DNA of 64,000 nt, taken from Maratus speciosus (Eukaryota; Arthropoda; Arachnida; Araneae; Salticidae). Both the position numbers and the translations under genes were made by a program. Below the pieces are notes generated by a model. It saw only the letters and a program-made list of their open reading frames with translations. It made no database searches and had not been told where the DNA came from. This document shows positions 45,937-56,473 of this stretch, in pieces. Position 1 is the stretch's first letter. Each line of letters begins with the position of its first letter. The stretch spans positions 280,223,083 to 280,287,082 of the forward strand of contig OZ010799.1 of the NCBI GenBank assembly GCA_963932465.1, read 5' to 3'.

Positions 45937-46871
45937 CAAAAATCAGATGTATTCTTCTACTTTTTCCACGCGTCGTTAAAAGAGGATTTGTATTTAAACA
46001 TTTCAAAGAGTTTTCCCGTCAAAAACAATATCACAAGTGAAGTGACAAAACGAACAAAAAGAATTGCTTAAAAAAGTCTGATGTAGAAATTATGTCCTTT
46101 TTCTTTAAATATTTTAATTCATATGTCAATTATACTTTCAATAGATGATTTTTTTTTCTTTTACTAGTTTATGGAGCAATAATTCTGACTGCAATAAAAG
46201 AGGTTTTAATAAATTGGGAATTGGAAAAAAAAAATACTACAAAAATTGCTCATATTATTTAATTTTATTTAAAAATAATTCACAATGCAAAAATAATTAT
46301 TATCTCTATAATAACAGTCTAAGTCATGTGACTGTCATCAACAGTTCCGGGCTGACCGCCTCGCTTTTTGTATGCCTGATGGTCATTTTGGTACTTTAAT
46401 GTTAGCCAAGCGCAGGTGATAAATCGCCAAATATTGTTCCATCGCTATCATTTCATCTAATATTATAATAGTCCAAGTCATTTGATAGTCATAATTAATC
46501 ATGTGAAGACTCATCCCTTCGCTTTTCATATGCAAAGCGACCATTTTTAATCAAAATTATTTTTTCGAATAAAACTGCATAAAATTTGCCCTGATTTCAA
46601 AATGTTCTTGGTACTTTTATGTTAGCCGGGTGCAAATCTCGCCAATAGTATTTTTTAACACGCGAATTAATTTTTTTTCGATTGGTAAATTAAAACAATG
46701 CTTTGATATTGAAAATAAATATCATGGTTCATGGTATTATTTGTATTTTTTTTCTTTTCTTTCTCTTACTTTTCTTTTATTTTACAGCAATAAGTGAAAG
46801 TCTAGAATTTTAATTATTTCAGTTTTAAATTAAAGTTATGTATTTGAAAGATAATGAGTGAAATGATTATA
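45937..46871. other. Unassigned AT-rich stretch
   Basis: Contains two related 'agtcatgtgactgtcat' / 'agtcatttgatagtcat' words (46321, 46472), each followed about 100 bp later by 'ggtactttaatgttagcc', suggesting a diverged duplication of about 150-230 bp. No gene. Confidence 0.4.
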
Positions 46872-47035
46872 CAGTAATTCCCGTAAAACAGCAACATTCG
46901 CGAGGGTTAGCTTCCGCGAATGTCAAAACCGCGATCGCAAAACTGCTATTTTTCAATTCCTACTATTAGCTCACAATCTCCCTATATTTATTTATATATT
47001 TATCTTGTTCAAATTTTCAATCGTTAATAAAACTA
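46872..47035. mobile_element. Left end of a pogo/Tigger-like element, interrupted
   Basis: CAGTAATTCCCGTAAAACAGC after TA, with repeated 'cgcgaatgt' and 'cgcaaaactgc' words, has the form of these termini. It runs into the Helitron-like copy at 47038, and no partner end was found. Confidence 0.4.
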
Positions 47036-47037
47036 TG

Positions 47038-47990
47038 GAATCGTACCCGGGCTTCCCGGGTAGCAGAATATAGCTGAAAATTTATTTTTTAATTGAAAAC
47101 TAATATTTTTTTATATGCAATAAATTTTTTAGATTGCCCACTTACATTTAAAAAGCATTTTTCATATGAAAAATAACGAATTATACAATCAAATAAATTT
47201 TTGAAATTTATCAAACACTATATTTTCTTTTTAGCCGCATGCTAAAAGTTATTTGACCAAGATTTTGCTACTTACGGCATATTTTCATATTCTGATAATT
47301 TCAGAGATTATACACGTCTGCTAAATTTGTGTTTTATTTATATTATTTTATTTATTTATTCATAGGGTATTTTTTTAATGGATATTAAACGTAAGAAAAT
47401 GATGAACTGTTTATTTTGTTTTAAGGGCTAACGGATTAATCTTTCGTAATCGAGCTCCGCGCGATACAGATAAATTAAAAAATATTTTATGCTTTAAAAT
47501 TGCTTTTAAAACCATAGACAATCAGTAAACTAAGATGCACTTTGCAAACAAATTCCATTTGAAAAAAAAAATCCTACTTGGAGATCTAAAAATTTAAATT
47601 GTACGATTACAAATATGTTAGATTTGTGTTTTTTTAATATTATTATTTTATTTGTTTATAAAAGAAGCATTCATTTCGTTAATTTGTCTTTCACAAATAT
47701 GTTAGATTGGTGTTTTTTTTTATAATCATTCTTTTATTTGTTTATAAAGGAAATATTGATTTCGTTATGAAAAAATAGTTAGAAACAAATGCTAAACAAT
47801 GTTGCTTTATGTGCAAAATTTTTATTAATATTTTGTATCGAAACCGGCACGTGATAAGATAAACTTTTAAAAAAATCATTCGTAAAAATTATTGTCTGAG
47901 CGAAGCGAAGGCTAATACTCAGCGAAATATTACTGTCCGGACACTTTACTACTACGATGGATATTACCGCCATGTCCTACTAAAAAAAAG
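47038..47990 (-). mobile_element. Helitron-like element, diverged copy of 56474-57540
   Basis: It starts with the mutated end 'ctatggaatcgtacccgg' (the intact copy has 'ctaggggaacgtacccgg') with hairpin CCCGGG..CCCGGG. It follows the 56474 copy closely for about 800 bp, including 'cggattaatctttcgtaatc', 'gagctccgcgcgata' and 'accggcacgtgataagataa', and diverges after about 47870. No coding content. Confidence 0.7.
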
Positions 47991-48557
47991 CCTAATAAAA
48001 ACCCTTCGTCAAGCATAACTCAAAAAATATTTGTCGGATTTCGTTTCTGATTGCACCAGAAGGTACCTATGAGGGTCGCCTATTGAATGCACCTACTATG
48101 AAAAATAAGTTCCAAACCGTTTAAAAATTATATAGAAAAAACTCTTAAAAAAGCACAATTTATCTGCATACGTCACAGAAATTTGGTGTGCGTCACTTTC
48201 ACCGGTTGATGTTTTCGTAGACACATTCGTTAGGTTCGAACACATGGAGCAAATAAAAAAAAAAAAATACGCACGCAGTAATATTGAATAGATCAGTTTC
48301 AACCACGTGATCACAAACCTTGCAACAATCCGTGGCAACCAGTTTTGGTGGGCAAACAAATAATATTACAGTATTCCGTACCACGGTGACCGCTTTTAGC
48401 CTGTTGTATAAAATCTGGCATGTTGTATGACATATAATTGTGGATGATTAAAACAAAATACATGAGTGTTTATTGATCTGGGAGGTTAACTTTCTATAGA
48501 TGTCTGTCTGTCTATCATACAGCATGCAATTTTCTTGTAAAGGATGATATTATTATG
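47991..48557. other. Unassigned stretch
   Basis: No domain in the overlapping minus frames at 48096-48384 and no repeat edge recognised. Confidence 0.4.
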
Positions 48558-48885
48558 CAGTAAAACCTCCATAACGGACACACCCGATTAGTGGACACCT
48601 CTATTTAGCGGGCATTTTTTCGATTACCAACACTTAAATAACTGTACATTTTTTACTCTCAGTAGCGGACACCTCCAAATAGAGGACAAATTCTGCCCTT
48701 CCGAGGTGTTCGCTATTCAGAAGTTTTACTGGTAAAACCTCCATAGCGGACACCCGATTAGCGGATACCTCTATTTAGCGCACATTTTTTCGATTACCAA
48801 CTCTTAAATAACTGTACATGTTTTACTCTCAGTAGCGGTCACCTCTAAATAGAGGACAAATTCTGCATTCTCGAGGTATTTCTCA
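48558..48885. mobile_element. Tandem pair of short Tigger-derived MITEs
   Basis: The first unit, 48558-48731, has both ends (CAGTAAAACCTCCATAACGG ... AGAAGTTTTACTG), is 174 bp and is a deletion derivative of the 1084-3309 family. A second, about 90 percent similar unit starts directly at the last G of the first and is cut at about 48885 before its right end. Direct abutment suggests tandem duplication. Confidence 0.75.
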
Positions 48886-49074
48886 TAGTATTCCTCATGC
48901 CTTGGACGACAATGAATATAAATCTAAACCCTTTTTTTATTGCTCCTTGAACATATAGTATAGCAACAAAAGCAGATTCGAGTACAAAGAGCATTTTACT
49001 AAAGCAAGGGCGGATCTGGAGGGTTCTCAAGGGGGGGGGGGCGATTTTAGAAATTTGGATACTCCAATCTGATG

Positions 49075-49640
49075 AGCGGGTCGGGACTAATTTTTTTCAC
49101 TGAGGGTCGGGTTTGGGTCCGGTTGACTTCCACTTTTTGCTGCGGGTCGAGTAAACTTCTACTTTTTTGCTGCGGGTCGGGTTTGGGCCCGGTTGACTTC
49201 TAGTTTTCTGCTGCAGGTCAGGTTGACTTCTACTTTTTTCTGTGGGTCGGGTTTGGGTCCGGTTGACTTCTACTTTTTGCTGCGGGTCGAGTAAACTTCT
49301 ACTTTTTTGCTGCGGGTCGGGTTTGGGCCCGGTTGACTTCTAGTTTTCTGCTGCAGGTCGGGTTGACTTCTACTTTTTTCTGTGGGTCGCGTTTGGGTCC
49401 GGTTGACTTATACTTTTTGCTGCGGGTCGGGTTAACTTCTACTTTTTTGCTGCGGGTTGGGTTTGGACCCAGTTGACTTCTATTTTTCTGCTGCGGGTCG
49501 GGTTGACTTCTACTTTTTAGCTGCGCCTAGCGCGCTGGGTTTGGGTTAGATTGGCATACATTATTTCGGGCTTGAGTCAGTTTCGGATTGGGTTTTCACT
49601 ATTGCGAGAAGGGTTCGGGTTGACCCGATTTTTGAAAAGT
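49075..49640. repeat. Higher-order minisatellite of 'ggttgacttctactttttgc' units
   Basis: Short units with 'gctgcgggtcgggt' and 'ttgacttctac' alternate in a fixed order. Blocks at about 49107-49235 and 49235-49360 are near-identical, so a larger unit of roughly 127 bp is itself repeated. Further degenerate copies run to 49640, and a stray unit is at 50240. Confidence 0.8.
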
Positions 49641-49675
49641 AAGTCTAAATATTTTTGAAGATAAAAACAATATAC

Positions 49676-49735
49676 AGTAAAAGCTCCATAACGGACACGT
49701 CCAAATAATTATTTAGGGATACTTTTCAATCTTCA
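49676..49735. repeat. Tigger terminal-repeat fragment
   Basis: CAGTAAAAGCTCCATAACGG after TA matches the 1084 left end for about 35 bp and then diverges. Confidence 0.6.
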
Positions 49736-49831
49736 GGATTATGTAAAAAGTACTAATTTGGTATAAAACTGCTTGTCTCTTTATATCTAAGATCAGTTGT
49801 AATTCAGTAAAGAATGCTTTGAAACTTATCA

Positions 49832-50150
49832 AAAAACATACCGGGTGTCCCAAAATGGACTGACTGATTTTAAAATTCAATAACTTGCAAATGATGACAG
49901 CCATTTAAAAAAAATCTTGCAGGTTATGTAAGATGTCAGGAGATTTTTTGCTGCAATTCTTGATTTTACTTTACAATAGCAGCGATAGATGGCGCTGCAA
50001 TCAATAGTCGTTAAATCGGGGCCCAATTTCTGGCCTTCCTCCTCTGGGCATAGCATCTATTGCTTGCAGCGCCCTCTATCATTGCTATTTTAAACTAAAA
50101 TATAGAATCGCAGTAAAAAAAAACTCCTGATTAGGGGTGATTCCCAATAA
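49832..50150. mobile_element. Foldback element with GGGTGTCCCAAAATG end
   Basis: It starts with 'catac-cgggtgtcccaaaatg'-type sequence. Inverted internal arms at 49921-50010 and 50040-50125 share 'gatagatggcgctgcaa..aatag' and its inverse. The outer left 110 bp also occurs inverted at 51440-51573, so the two may be the ends of one larger element (49832-51573). Confidence 0.6.
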
Positions 50151-50439
50151 ATAAATAAAAAAAAAATCTGAAATTCAAAGCAAATTTTCTGAAAGGTTAC
50201 AGTAGAGGGAGGGGGGGGGGATTTAATCCTGGCACTAATTATTTTTGTTGCAGGTCGGGTTAACTGTTTTCGATTCGGGTCGATTTCAGGCTGAGTCGCT
50301 GAGTGCAGATTCTTGCACAAGCTGTGTTTGTGTTAACCCGTTTCTTCAAAAGTTAGTTCAGTATATTATTTCAGATTAAAAACGATATCTATAATAATAA
50401 ACATATAGATATATATATATATGTGTGCTGTTTTCTAAA

Positions 50440-51095
50440 GAGACCGCTGTATTTTTTCGACGACTCTTTGGTGAAATTTGCATTTCTTCCACGACTCTTT
50501 GACAAAATGCGCGTTTTCCACTACTCTTTGACAAAACTCGCGTTTTTCAGCAATCCTTTGACGAAATTCGAGTTTTATCCGCGATCCTTTGACAAAATTT
50601 GAGTTTTTCGAGACTCTTTGACCAAATTCGCGTTTCTTTCGCGACCCTTTGATGAAATTCGCGTTTCTTTCGCGACCCTTTGATGAAATTCCCGTTTCTT
50701 TCGCGACCATTTGATGAAATTCGCGTTTCTTTCGCGATTCTTTGATAAAAATTGCATTTTTTCGCAAACCTTTGACGAAATTCGTGGTTTTTCGTGGCCA
50801 TTTGCCAAAATTCCCGTTTTCTGCCGCGATCCTTTGACGAAATTTAAGTTTTTTCTGCTGCCCTTTGACGAAACTCACTTTTTTCTCGATCATTTGAAGA
50901 ATTTCGCGTTTTTTCAGCGGCCTTTTGACCAAATTCGCGCTTTTTCGGTGTCTCTTTGAACAAATTGACTCTTTTTCGTCGTCCTTTTGACAAAATGTGC
51001 GCTTTTTCCGTGATCCTTTGGAGGAATTGAAGTTATTTTTAGATTGACGACATAGAATTTTTATGACGACCATTTGTCAAAATTCGTGACGATTT
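50440..51095. repeat. Minisatellite of 28-31 bp units
   Basis: About twenty degenerate units with 'cctttgacgaaattcgcgtt' plus 'tctttcgcga'. The central units (50610-50720) have a 31-bp period and near identity. The long minus frame (212 residues, repeats such as KKREFHQRV and ANFIKGS) is rich in Lys/Arg and has no domain; it is a product of the array. Confidence 0.85.
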
Positions 51096-51155
51096 TTATA
51101 TCCGAATTTAAGCATTGATGATTTTTTTTTTAATTTTCTGAACCGAACGCCTTAA

Positions 51156-51275
51156 CCCTCTCGCCGCGTATTTTTAAGCAAAATAGCTTCAAAAATTGCG
51201 CATTTATTTTATTACATATTTCAAATCTTCATATATTTATATATTAAGTTAAAATATGCCCGAAACCTTTGTGAA

Positions 51276-51310
<35 letters not shown>

Positions 51311-51418
51311 GAATTAAATCATAAAAAAAAAAAAAGATTTGCTGCGGAAATCGCGGGTTGTGCAAATTTTGCTACTTTTACGTTGGCCGTGGAAATCGCG
51401 GGATGCGCAGCGAGAGGG
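51156..51418. mobile_element. TTAA-type MITE
   Basis: TTAA at 51152-51155 is followed by CCCTCTCGCCGCG. The right end CGCAGCGAGAGGG is followed by TAAA, a one-base shift from TTAA. It contains T- and A-runs. About 263 bp. Confidence 0.6.
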
Positions 51419-51424
51419 TAAAAT

Positions 51425-51575
51425 TTTTGGAAAATTCGGAACATAATCACCCCTGCTCCTTGACTTCTTACATAACTCTCCTGCAAGTATTTGTTTTAAT
51501 AGCTGCCACCATTTGCAAGTTATTGAATTTTAAAATCAGCCAGTGCATTTTGGGACACCCTGTATGTTTATTAGC
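51425..51575. repeat. Inverted partner of the 49832 end
   Basis: Ends 'cattttgggacaccctgtat'; matches 49832-49945 in reverse, including 'caataacttgcaaatg' inverted. Confidence 0.6.
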
Positions 51576-51599
51576 TATGGGATGATGGATGAAAGAAGC

Positions 51600-52000
51600 A
51601 TTTAAAAAAAAATAAAGCGGCCTTCGATATGTCAGTTAGAGGTTTCCCCGGGCTGAAATTTTCTGGCCCAAGTCCAGGTCCAACCCGCACAAAAAAATTA
51701 TCGCCCGGCCCGGTATAAAAGCCAAAATATTGACTCCAGCACAGCCTGCATTTTGCCTTTAAAACTATTCATAAAGCACACCACACTTACTTATGCTCAT
51801 ATTTTATTTTCAGATTATGTTCCAAATTCATGAATACATAAAAACGATATTATTAAGGACTATTTAGGCAATTATGTACATAAACACTACTTAAAAATAT
51901 GAGGCAATTACATTCAAATGAAAATCCAGTTAAAAAATCAGTTTAGAATGAAAGAAACGGATGATAAAAGAAAATCACAATTTTAAAGCTCTACAAGGAA
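51600..52000. other. Unassigned stretch with a GC-rich patch
   Basis: 51650-51740 has 'tctggcccaagtccaggtcc' and 'cgcccggcccggt' words akin to 53010-53240; the rest is AT-rich and unrecognised. Confidence 0.4.
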
Positions 52001-52002
52001 CT

Positions 52003-52925
52003 AGTATGTTGTGGCCATCACAAAACTTTCTTCTATCTCATACATGTCAATACTTCAAAATTCACTATCTCAGTGCCAATCTGTGTTCATCATGAGAATT
52101 CTAAAAATATGAAATTCCGTGCATTAGTTCTCGAGGTATGACTGTCACTGAAATCGTGTAAATCCAGCAAAATGCAGCATAGCAGCACCACCTATTGGGT
52201 TATTTACACCAGAACCTAATTATCACCAACTTATGTCAACGTCTAACTGAATATGAAGCGTGATGAAAATTCGTGCATTAGTTCTTGAGATAGAGGTATT
52301 GCGCAAATCATGACAAATGCAGCATAGAAGCGTCACCTGTTGAGCGATTTGCAACAACACATAATCAGCGGCAATATTAATCAAGTTATACTTAAATCTG
52401 AAGTTTGATGAATATTGGTGCATTAGTTCTTGAGATAGAGCTATTGAGGAAATAGCTCAAAATGCTGCACAGCAGCGCCACCTATTGGGCGATTTACACA
52501 AACACGTAGTCAGCATCATTCCATATAAAGGACTAACTAAATCCGAAGTTTGGTGAAAATGTGTGCATTGGTTCTTGACATAGAGTTACTGCAAAAATAG
52601 TGTAAATCCTGCAAAATGCGGCATAGCAGCGCCACCTGTCGGGCGATTTACACCAAAACGTAAACAGCATCTATTCATGTCAAGGACTAACGGAATCTGA
52701 AGTTTTATAAAATTCCGTGCATTAGTTCTTGAGATAGAGCTTTTGCGGAAATCCTGCAAAATGCTACATAGCAGCGCCACCTGCAAGGCGATTTACACCA
52801 AAAACTAATCAGCACCAATCTATATCAGGGACTACCTGAATATAAATTTTTATTAAATTCTGCGCATTAGTTCTTGAGATAGAGTGCCCACAATATATGT
52901 GTCACATATAGACAGACAGACAGAC
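52003..52925 (-). repeat. Inverted copy of the 31718 element, five internal units
   Basis: Begins 'aactagtatgttgtggccat' then 'actttcttctatctcataca'. Five units of about 145 bp follow with 'agcgccacctgtcgggcgat'-type words (52185, 52330, 52477, 52628, 52774). It ends in a GACAGACAGACAGAC run at 52912. Confidence 0.72.
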
Positions 52926-53009
52926 AAACATTCGGAATTTAGAGGAGTGCACAGGTCGCGGTCGAGCCAGTAACGCTTATCATAAGGACTGACACGGACT
53001 GAACGTTTA

Positions 53010-53240
53010 GCTTTTATTCCGGGCCGACGCCCGACTTGGAAATTTCGGCCAGTGCAGACCTAGGAAGAATGAAGTCCAGGCCAGGCTCGACCTGGAAGAA
53101 AAAGAAGTCTGGCCAGACTCGAATCTGCAGAAAAATTGAAGATCAGGACACGGCCCGGCTCTAAAAGAGGGAAGACCTGACCCAGCACGAGTCTTGTGGA
53201 TTAAAACTGGCGCGACCCGGGACGGGTCGCGCCGCGCTCG
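53010..53240. repeat. GC-rich degenerate short repeats
   Basis: Words 'gaagtccaggccaggctcga' and 'agtctggccagactcga' recur every 35-45 bp. They are related to the inverse of the 49-kb 'ggtcgggttgac' units. The minus frame of 138 residues through here has no domain. Confidence 0.55.
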
Positions 53241-53359
53241 AGCTTCGCCCCAAGTCATTTCTCGTGAGGATGCATAATGCCGTTTTTCAAACCCTTTATT
53301 TGCCCAAGGGGGGGGGCGATCGCCCCCTCGCCCCCCCCTTAGATCCGCCATTGTATTAA

Positions 53360-53575
53360 AGGGGTCAAAATGACCCCCGTCCACCGTTCTAGGAATACAA
53401 GCCCATATTTCAAAAACTAACAAATCTAGAAAGCTGAATTTTTTTTTAGAAATATATGTTATCTATTTAGGAAAAGTCAGAAAATTTCAAACGATTTCGC
53501 CCAAGCAAACAAAAGTAATCAACGGACGAAAGTACTCAGGTGTCAAAATGACCCCTACCGCCGTTCTAGTGTTAA
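53360..53575. mobile_element. End of a piggyBac-type element with sub-terminal direct repeat
   Basis: 'gtcaaaatgacccctaccgc' then 'cgttctagtg' runs into TTAA at 53572-53575. The same motif occurs directly at 53362-53395. The direct orientation shows the second block is sub-terminal, not an opposite end. The other end of the element was not found. Confidence 0.5.
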
Positions 53576-54720
53576 ATTTGGTGTGGTAGTTACTTTTAAG
53601 ATGTAAATACTCGTAATGAACGCCCTCTAAAAGTTTCAATTTGACGGATAAACGTAAAAATTTCTAGAAAGGTTCTAATCTATGATTTATTTGGAATACT
53701 GAAATTTTTGGGATACTGTTGGGGTTAGAAACTAGAACTTTGGCATAGTATAATTAATAAGATGTAAATGCTCGTTGTAGAACGAATTCTAAAAAGTAGA
53801 AAGACTAAACAAAGCGGAAAAAGATCTAAAGATGATCCAAGTAACGAAAAACATGGAACGGTTAGGAATATAAACATGAAAATTGACATGGCTGTATTTA
53901 TCATGAATTAAATTCTCGCAATAGAACAATTTCTAAAAATGTCATATAAAACAGTGCAGAAACAAAAAACTTTCAAAAGTTTTCTATTTCTGTGTTACTC
54001 CTGAGCCCAAAATCTTGAAATTTTGCTTCGGGTTAGTTTTAAAATATACAATTGTCTCTATGAATGGTTTATAAAAAAATTAAAATTTAAAAAGATGAAA
54101 TTAACGGAAAGCGATCTCAATTACCATTAATTTGGAATTATTAGGTACAGCAACTTTAAATATTTCATAATGCTGCATTTCCTCCCCAAAACATGCGATT
54201 TAAATGCAACAAAACTGATAGATACCCATCTAGCATTAAATAAATTGTGTAAATATTGAAAAAAGACCTGTATGAAACAGTGAGTAGGTTGCCCGAAAGT
54301 ACTTGTTAAAGTGTTCCTTCTCTAGGCTTTTCTCTCTCTCGCCAAGGCCACTAACAGAGGGAAGTGCCGTTTTAAATGTGATAAGAATTTTTTATCCGAT
54401 TCCTTTTTCTAGACATTTTATCATAAGGTCATATTCTCAATTATCATTAATGTAGATTTTTTATGTATTAACTTATTCTGGTGAAATTTCATAATCGGGT
54501 TCATATTGGCGTATGTTTGCTTGCATGATTTTCTGAATAAATATGTATGGATTTGTAAATTACTTCAAATGACACTTTGACAGCTGAAAAGTTATGCAGA
54601 TGATATATTCAGATCTTGTGTCATACTTTATGTTGCAATCATTGCCGATTTCTTTTATTTAATACATGCTAAATACAGCTCAACTTGTGCAGAATATGTT
54701 TGAAAACAAAACAATACAGC
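53576..54720. other. Unassigned stretch
   Basis: No gene read. Around 53590-54120 there are loosely repeated 'gatgtaaatactcg' / 'gatgtaaatgctcg' and 'gaa.gttctaaaaa' words every 150-170 bp, suggesting a very old tandem repeat. Confidence 0.4.
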
Positions 54721-54724
54721 GTAT

Positions 54725-54915
54725 GTAGTGGCCAGAATACACTCATCATTTAAATCCAATCGAGCATATCTAAAACACACTCTAACGAAGCATTGCATGC
54801 CACTGTTGATGTATTCGGTACTTTGATACTATATCAGATTTTGAGGAGAGTATTACTCAAATGTTATCGATAACCTCATTGCATCCGTGGAAAACAGATA
54901 TTGTACAATATGAAC
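54725..54915 (+). pseudogene. Tc1-like transposase C-terminal fragment
   Basis: The + strand reads WPEYTHHLNPIEHI, then a stop and NTL, then IACHC, FDTISDFEESITQMLS and SLHPWKTDI. The family pattern is SPDLNPIEHIWNTL followed by a helix and an invariant closing Trp region. The third catalytic residue is present in the NPIEH word, while the Asp of SPDLN has become His. Nothing upstream resembles the rest of the enzyme, so only the last 60 residues survive. No terminal repeats were found. It is not part of the 7831 element, whose sequence differs. The call rests on one strong motif. Confidence 0.65.
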
Positions 54916-54919
54916 TATT

Positions 54920-55325
54920 CCGGGGGAGCACACACCATATAAAGTATAGTCCATTCTTTTTAAACATCATATATTTGTCATTTAAAAGTTACTGAAATTG
55001 GTGCGGAGCGTCTGACTATGCTCTTGACATCATTTTATACAGTTAAAATTCCGATATAAGATAATTTAGTGTTTCATTTTCTATTTTACTTTTAATATAT
55101 TGCGTACTTTCAATTTTATATGCATGCATGGCTGTCTTGCATGGTTTGATTTCCCATTTTTTTAAACAGTGTATACGAATTTATATATAAGATTTTGTAA
55201 TTCTACGATTCGTTTATTTTCATCATTTCAATTTATCGCAGTATATGGATAATTAAAGATAACATCTCATTTTCTTTGCTTCCACATGTTATTATTAAAT
55301 CTAAGTTCTCAGTAATATCGCTCAG
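54920..55325. other. Unassigned AT-rich stretch
   Basis: Nothing recognisable up to the hairpin at 55330. Confidence 0.4.
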
Positions 55326-55329
55326 ACTA

Positions 55330-55352
55330 ATCCCTCTGAGGGAAGTCCTAGT
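55330..55352 (+). repeat. Helitron-like 3' end (hairpin plus CTAGT)
   Basis: TCCCTCTGAGGGA forms a short hairpin, followed by AGTC and CTAGT. It may be the 3' end of an element lying to the left, in the + direction; its 5' end was not found. Confidence 0.4.
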
Positions 55353-56295
55353 TTTAGAAAACATAATACATCAGTCAATTAAGATACAGTTTTTAAACAA
55401 ATTGCATTTGAAAGTAATTTTTTTCCTATGCGATGAAAATTGAAAATGTACGATGGTCAGAAGATTAAAAAATTGCAGTAGCGAAAATTTCAAAACCGAA
55501 ATTTGATCATGAAGTATTGCCATTCGCAAAATGACGTCAGCGTTACGCACAGATACGTTTGTTCTTTATAATATAGATACTTAATCAGTAAAATATAATA
55601 AAGATCAGTTATTAGGATGTGGCTATCAATAGAGGCTCTTATGCTTGAATTTGCGGAATGAAAAACAGTAATTTTTAGCTTCTCAAAAATTGCATACGCA
55701 CTTCTCATATCCATATACATCATTTAAAAAGTTTGTATTTTGTTTGATCATTTTAAAATAATTTTTACTCAAAACCTGAAGTTACGATTGTCAGCAACAT
55801 CTTTTATGTGAAAAGACGCACTCTTTACTTGAGATTCTAATCTCAATTCCGGAAAGAAAAAATTTCCCTAATTTCTGGTTTTTAGACGCATTTGTGCTAA
55901 AATGTTTAGTTTTATCTATGGAAATTATCGTTTTCTTTTAAATATGACTTCATTTTCACTTAAATAAGCATTTTGCCTAGTGTCTGAAACTTAGTATTAG
56001 TACACATGCAGAAGGAAAAACAATATAGAAAATTTATGAGGAAAAATGGGTGTTTTCAAAAGCAGTATGTTGTTTTCCGTTAATATGCACCTAATATAAC
56101 ATTATGCTCCTAATGGGATTTTCCGCCACTAAACCCTATACAACAACTTCGAATTTTTATCAGAAAAGGGCATGAATAACGATAAAAATACCTCTTTCTT
56201 TCTCTGGGGTCTGCAATAATGAAAGCTATCTAATTTTCACCATTTTGAAAAAAATTCATGAAATGCTTTTAAAATTGAAATGTAAATGTGGGGAT

Positions 56296-56300
<5 letters not shown>

Positions 56301-56348
<48 letters not shown>
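56301..56348. repeat. A-run of about 48 bp
   Basis: Homopolymer; the corresponding place in the duplicate (58259-58280) has a much shorter run. Similar long A or T runs lie at 12645-12673, 13531-13565, 51281-51307 and 63452-63485. Confidence 0.95.
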
Positions 56349-56349
<1 letters not shown>

Positions 56350-56473
56350 AGATAGTGCGATCACATCTACAAATGAACAGCTTTCAGTTAAAAAATGTAC
56401 ATATATTAGTAAAATTGGTTCAGCAGAAAGATCAGGGCAGATGACTAAAAAACACACTTGTGTTTTAAATATA

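Larger units (their letters stand above)
49005..53353. mobile_element. hAT-like composite element of about 4.3 kb
   Basis: CAAGGGCGGATCTGGAGGG at 49005 and the inverse of 'cccttagatccgccattg' at the right (CAATGGCGGATCTAAGGG) form inverted ends followed inward by G-runs. Flanking octamers TACTAAAG (48997-49004) and TATTAAAG (53354-53361) match at 7 of 8, as expected of a hAT 8-bp duplication. Inside lie minisatellites (49075-49530, 50440-51095), foldbacks, a TTAA MITE, a Helitron-like repeat and a GC-rich block. No transposase is visible. End matches are good but not perfect. Confidence 0.55.

Noticed and set aside
45499..46071. 190-residue frame with hydrophobic repeats (possible membrane protein)
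   Set aside because: It is created by five copies of an 81-bp minisatellite; a second frame is open for the same reason and no domain is present.
49068..49085. CTGATGAG word as a second hammerhead
   Set aside because: No GAAAC or matching stem II follows; it is part of the minisatellite edge.
50435..51073. 212-residue Lys/Arg-rich frame on the minus strand
   Set aside because: It lies wholly in a degenerate 28-31 bp minisatellite, and the opposite strand is also open in places.
53007..53423. 138-residue minus frame with a collagen-like or proline-rich look
   Set aside because: It falls in GC-rich degenerate repeats and crosses the hAT-like terminus; no domain.
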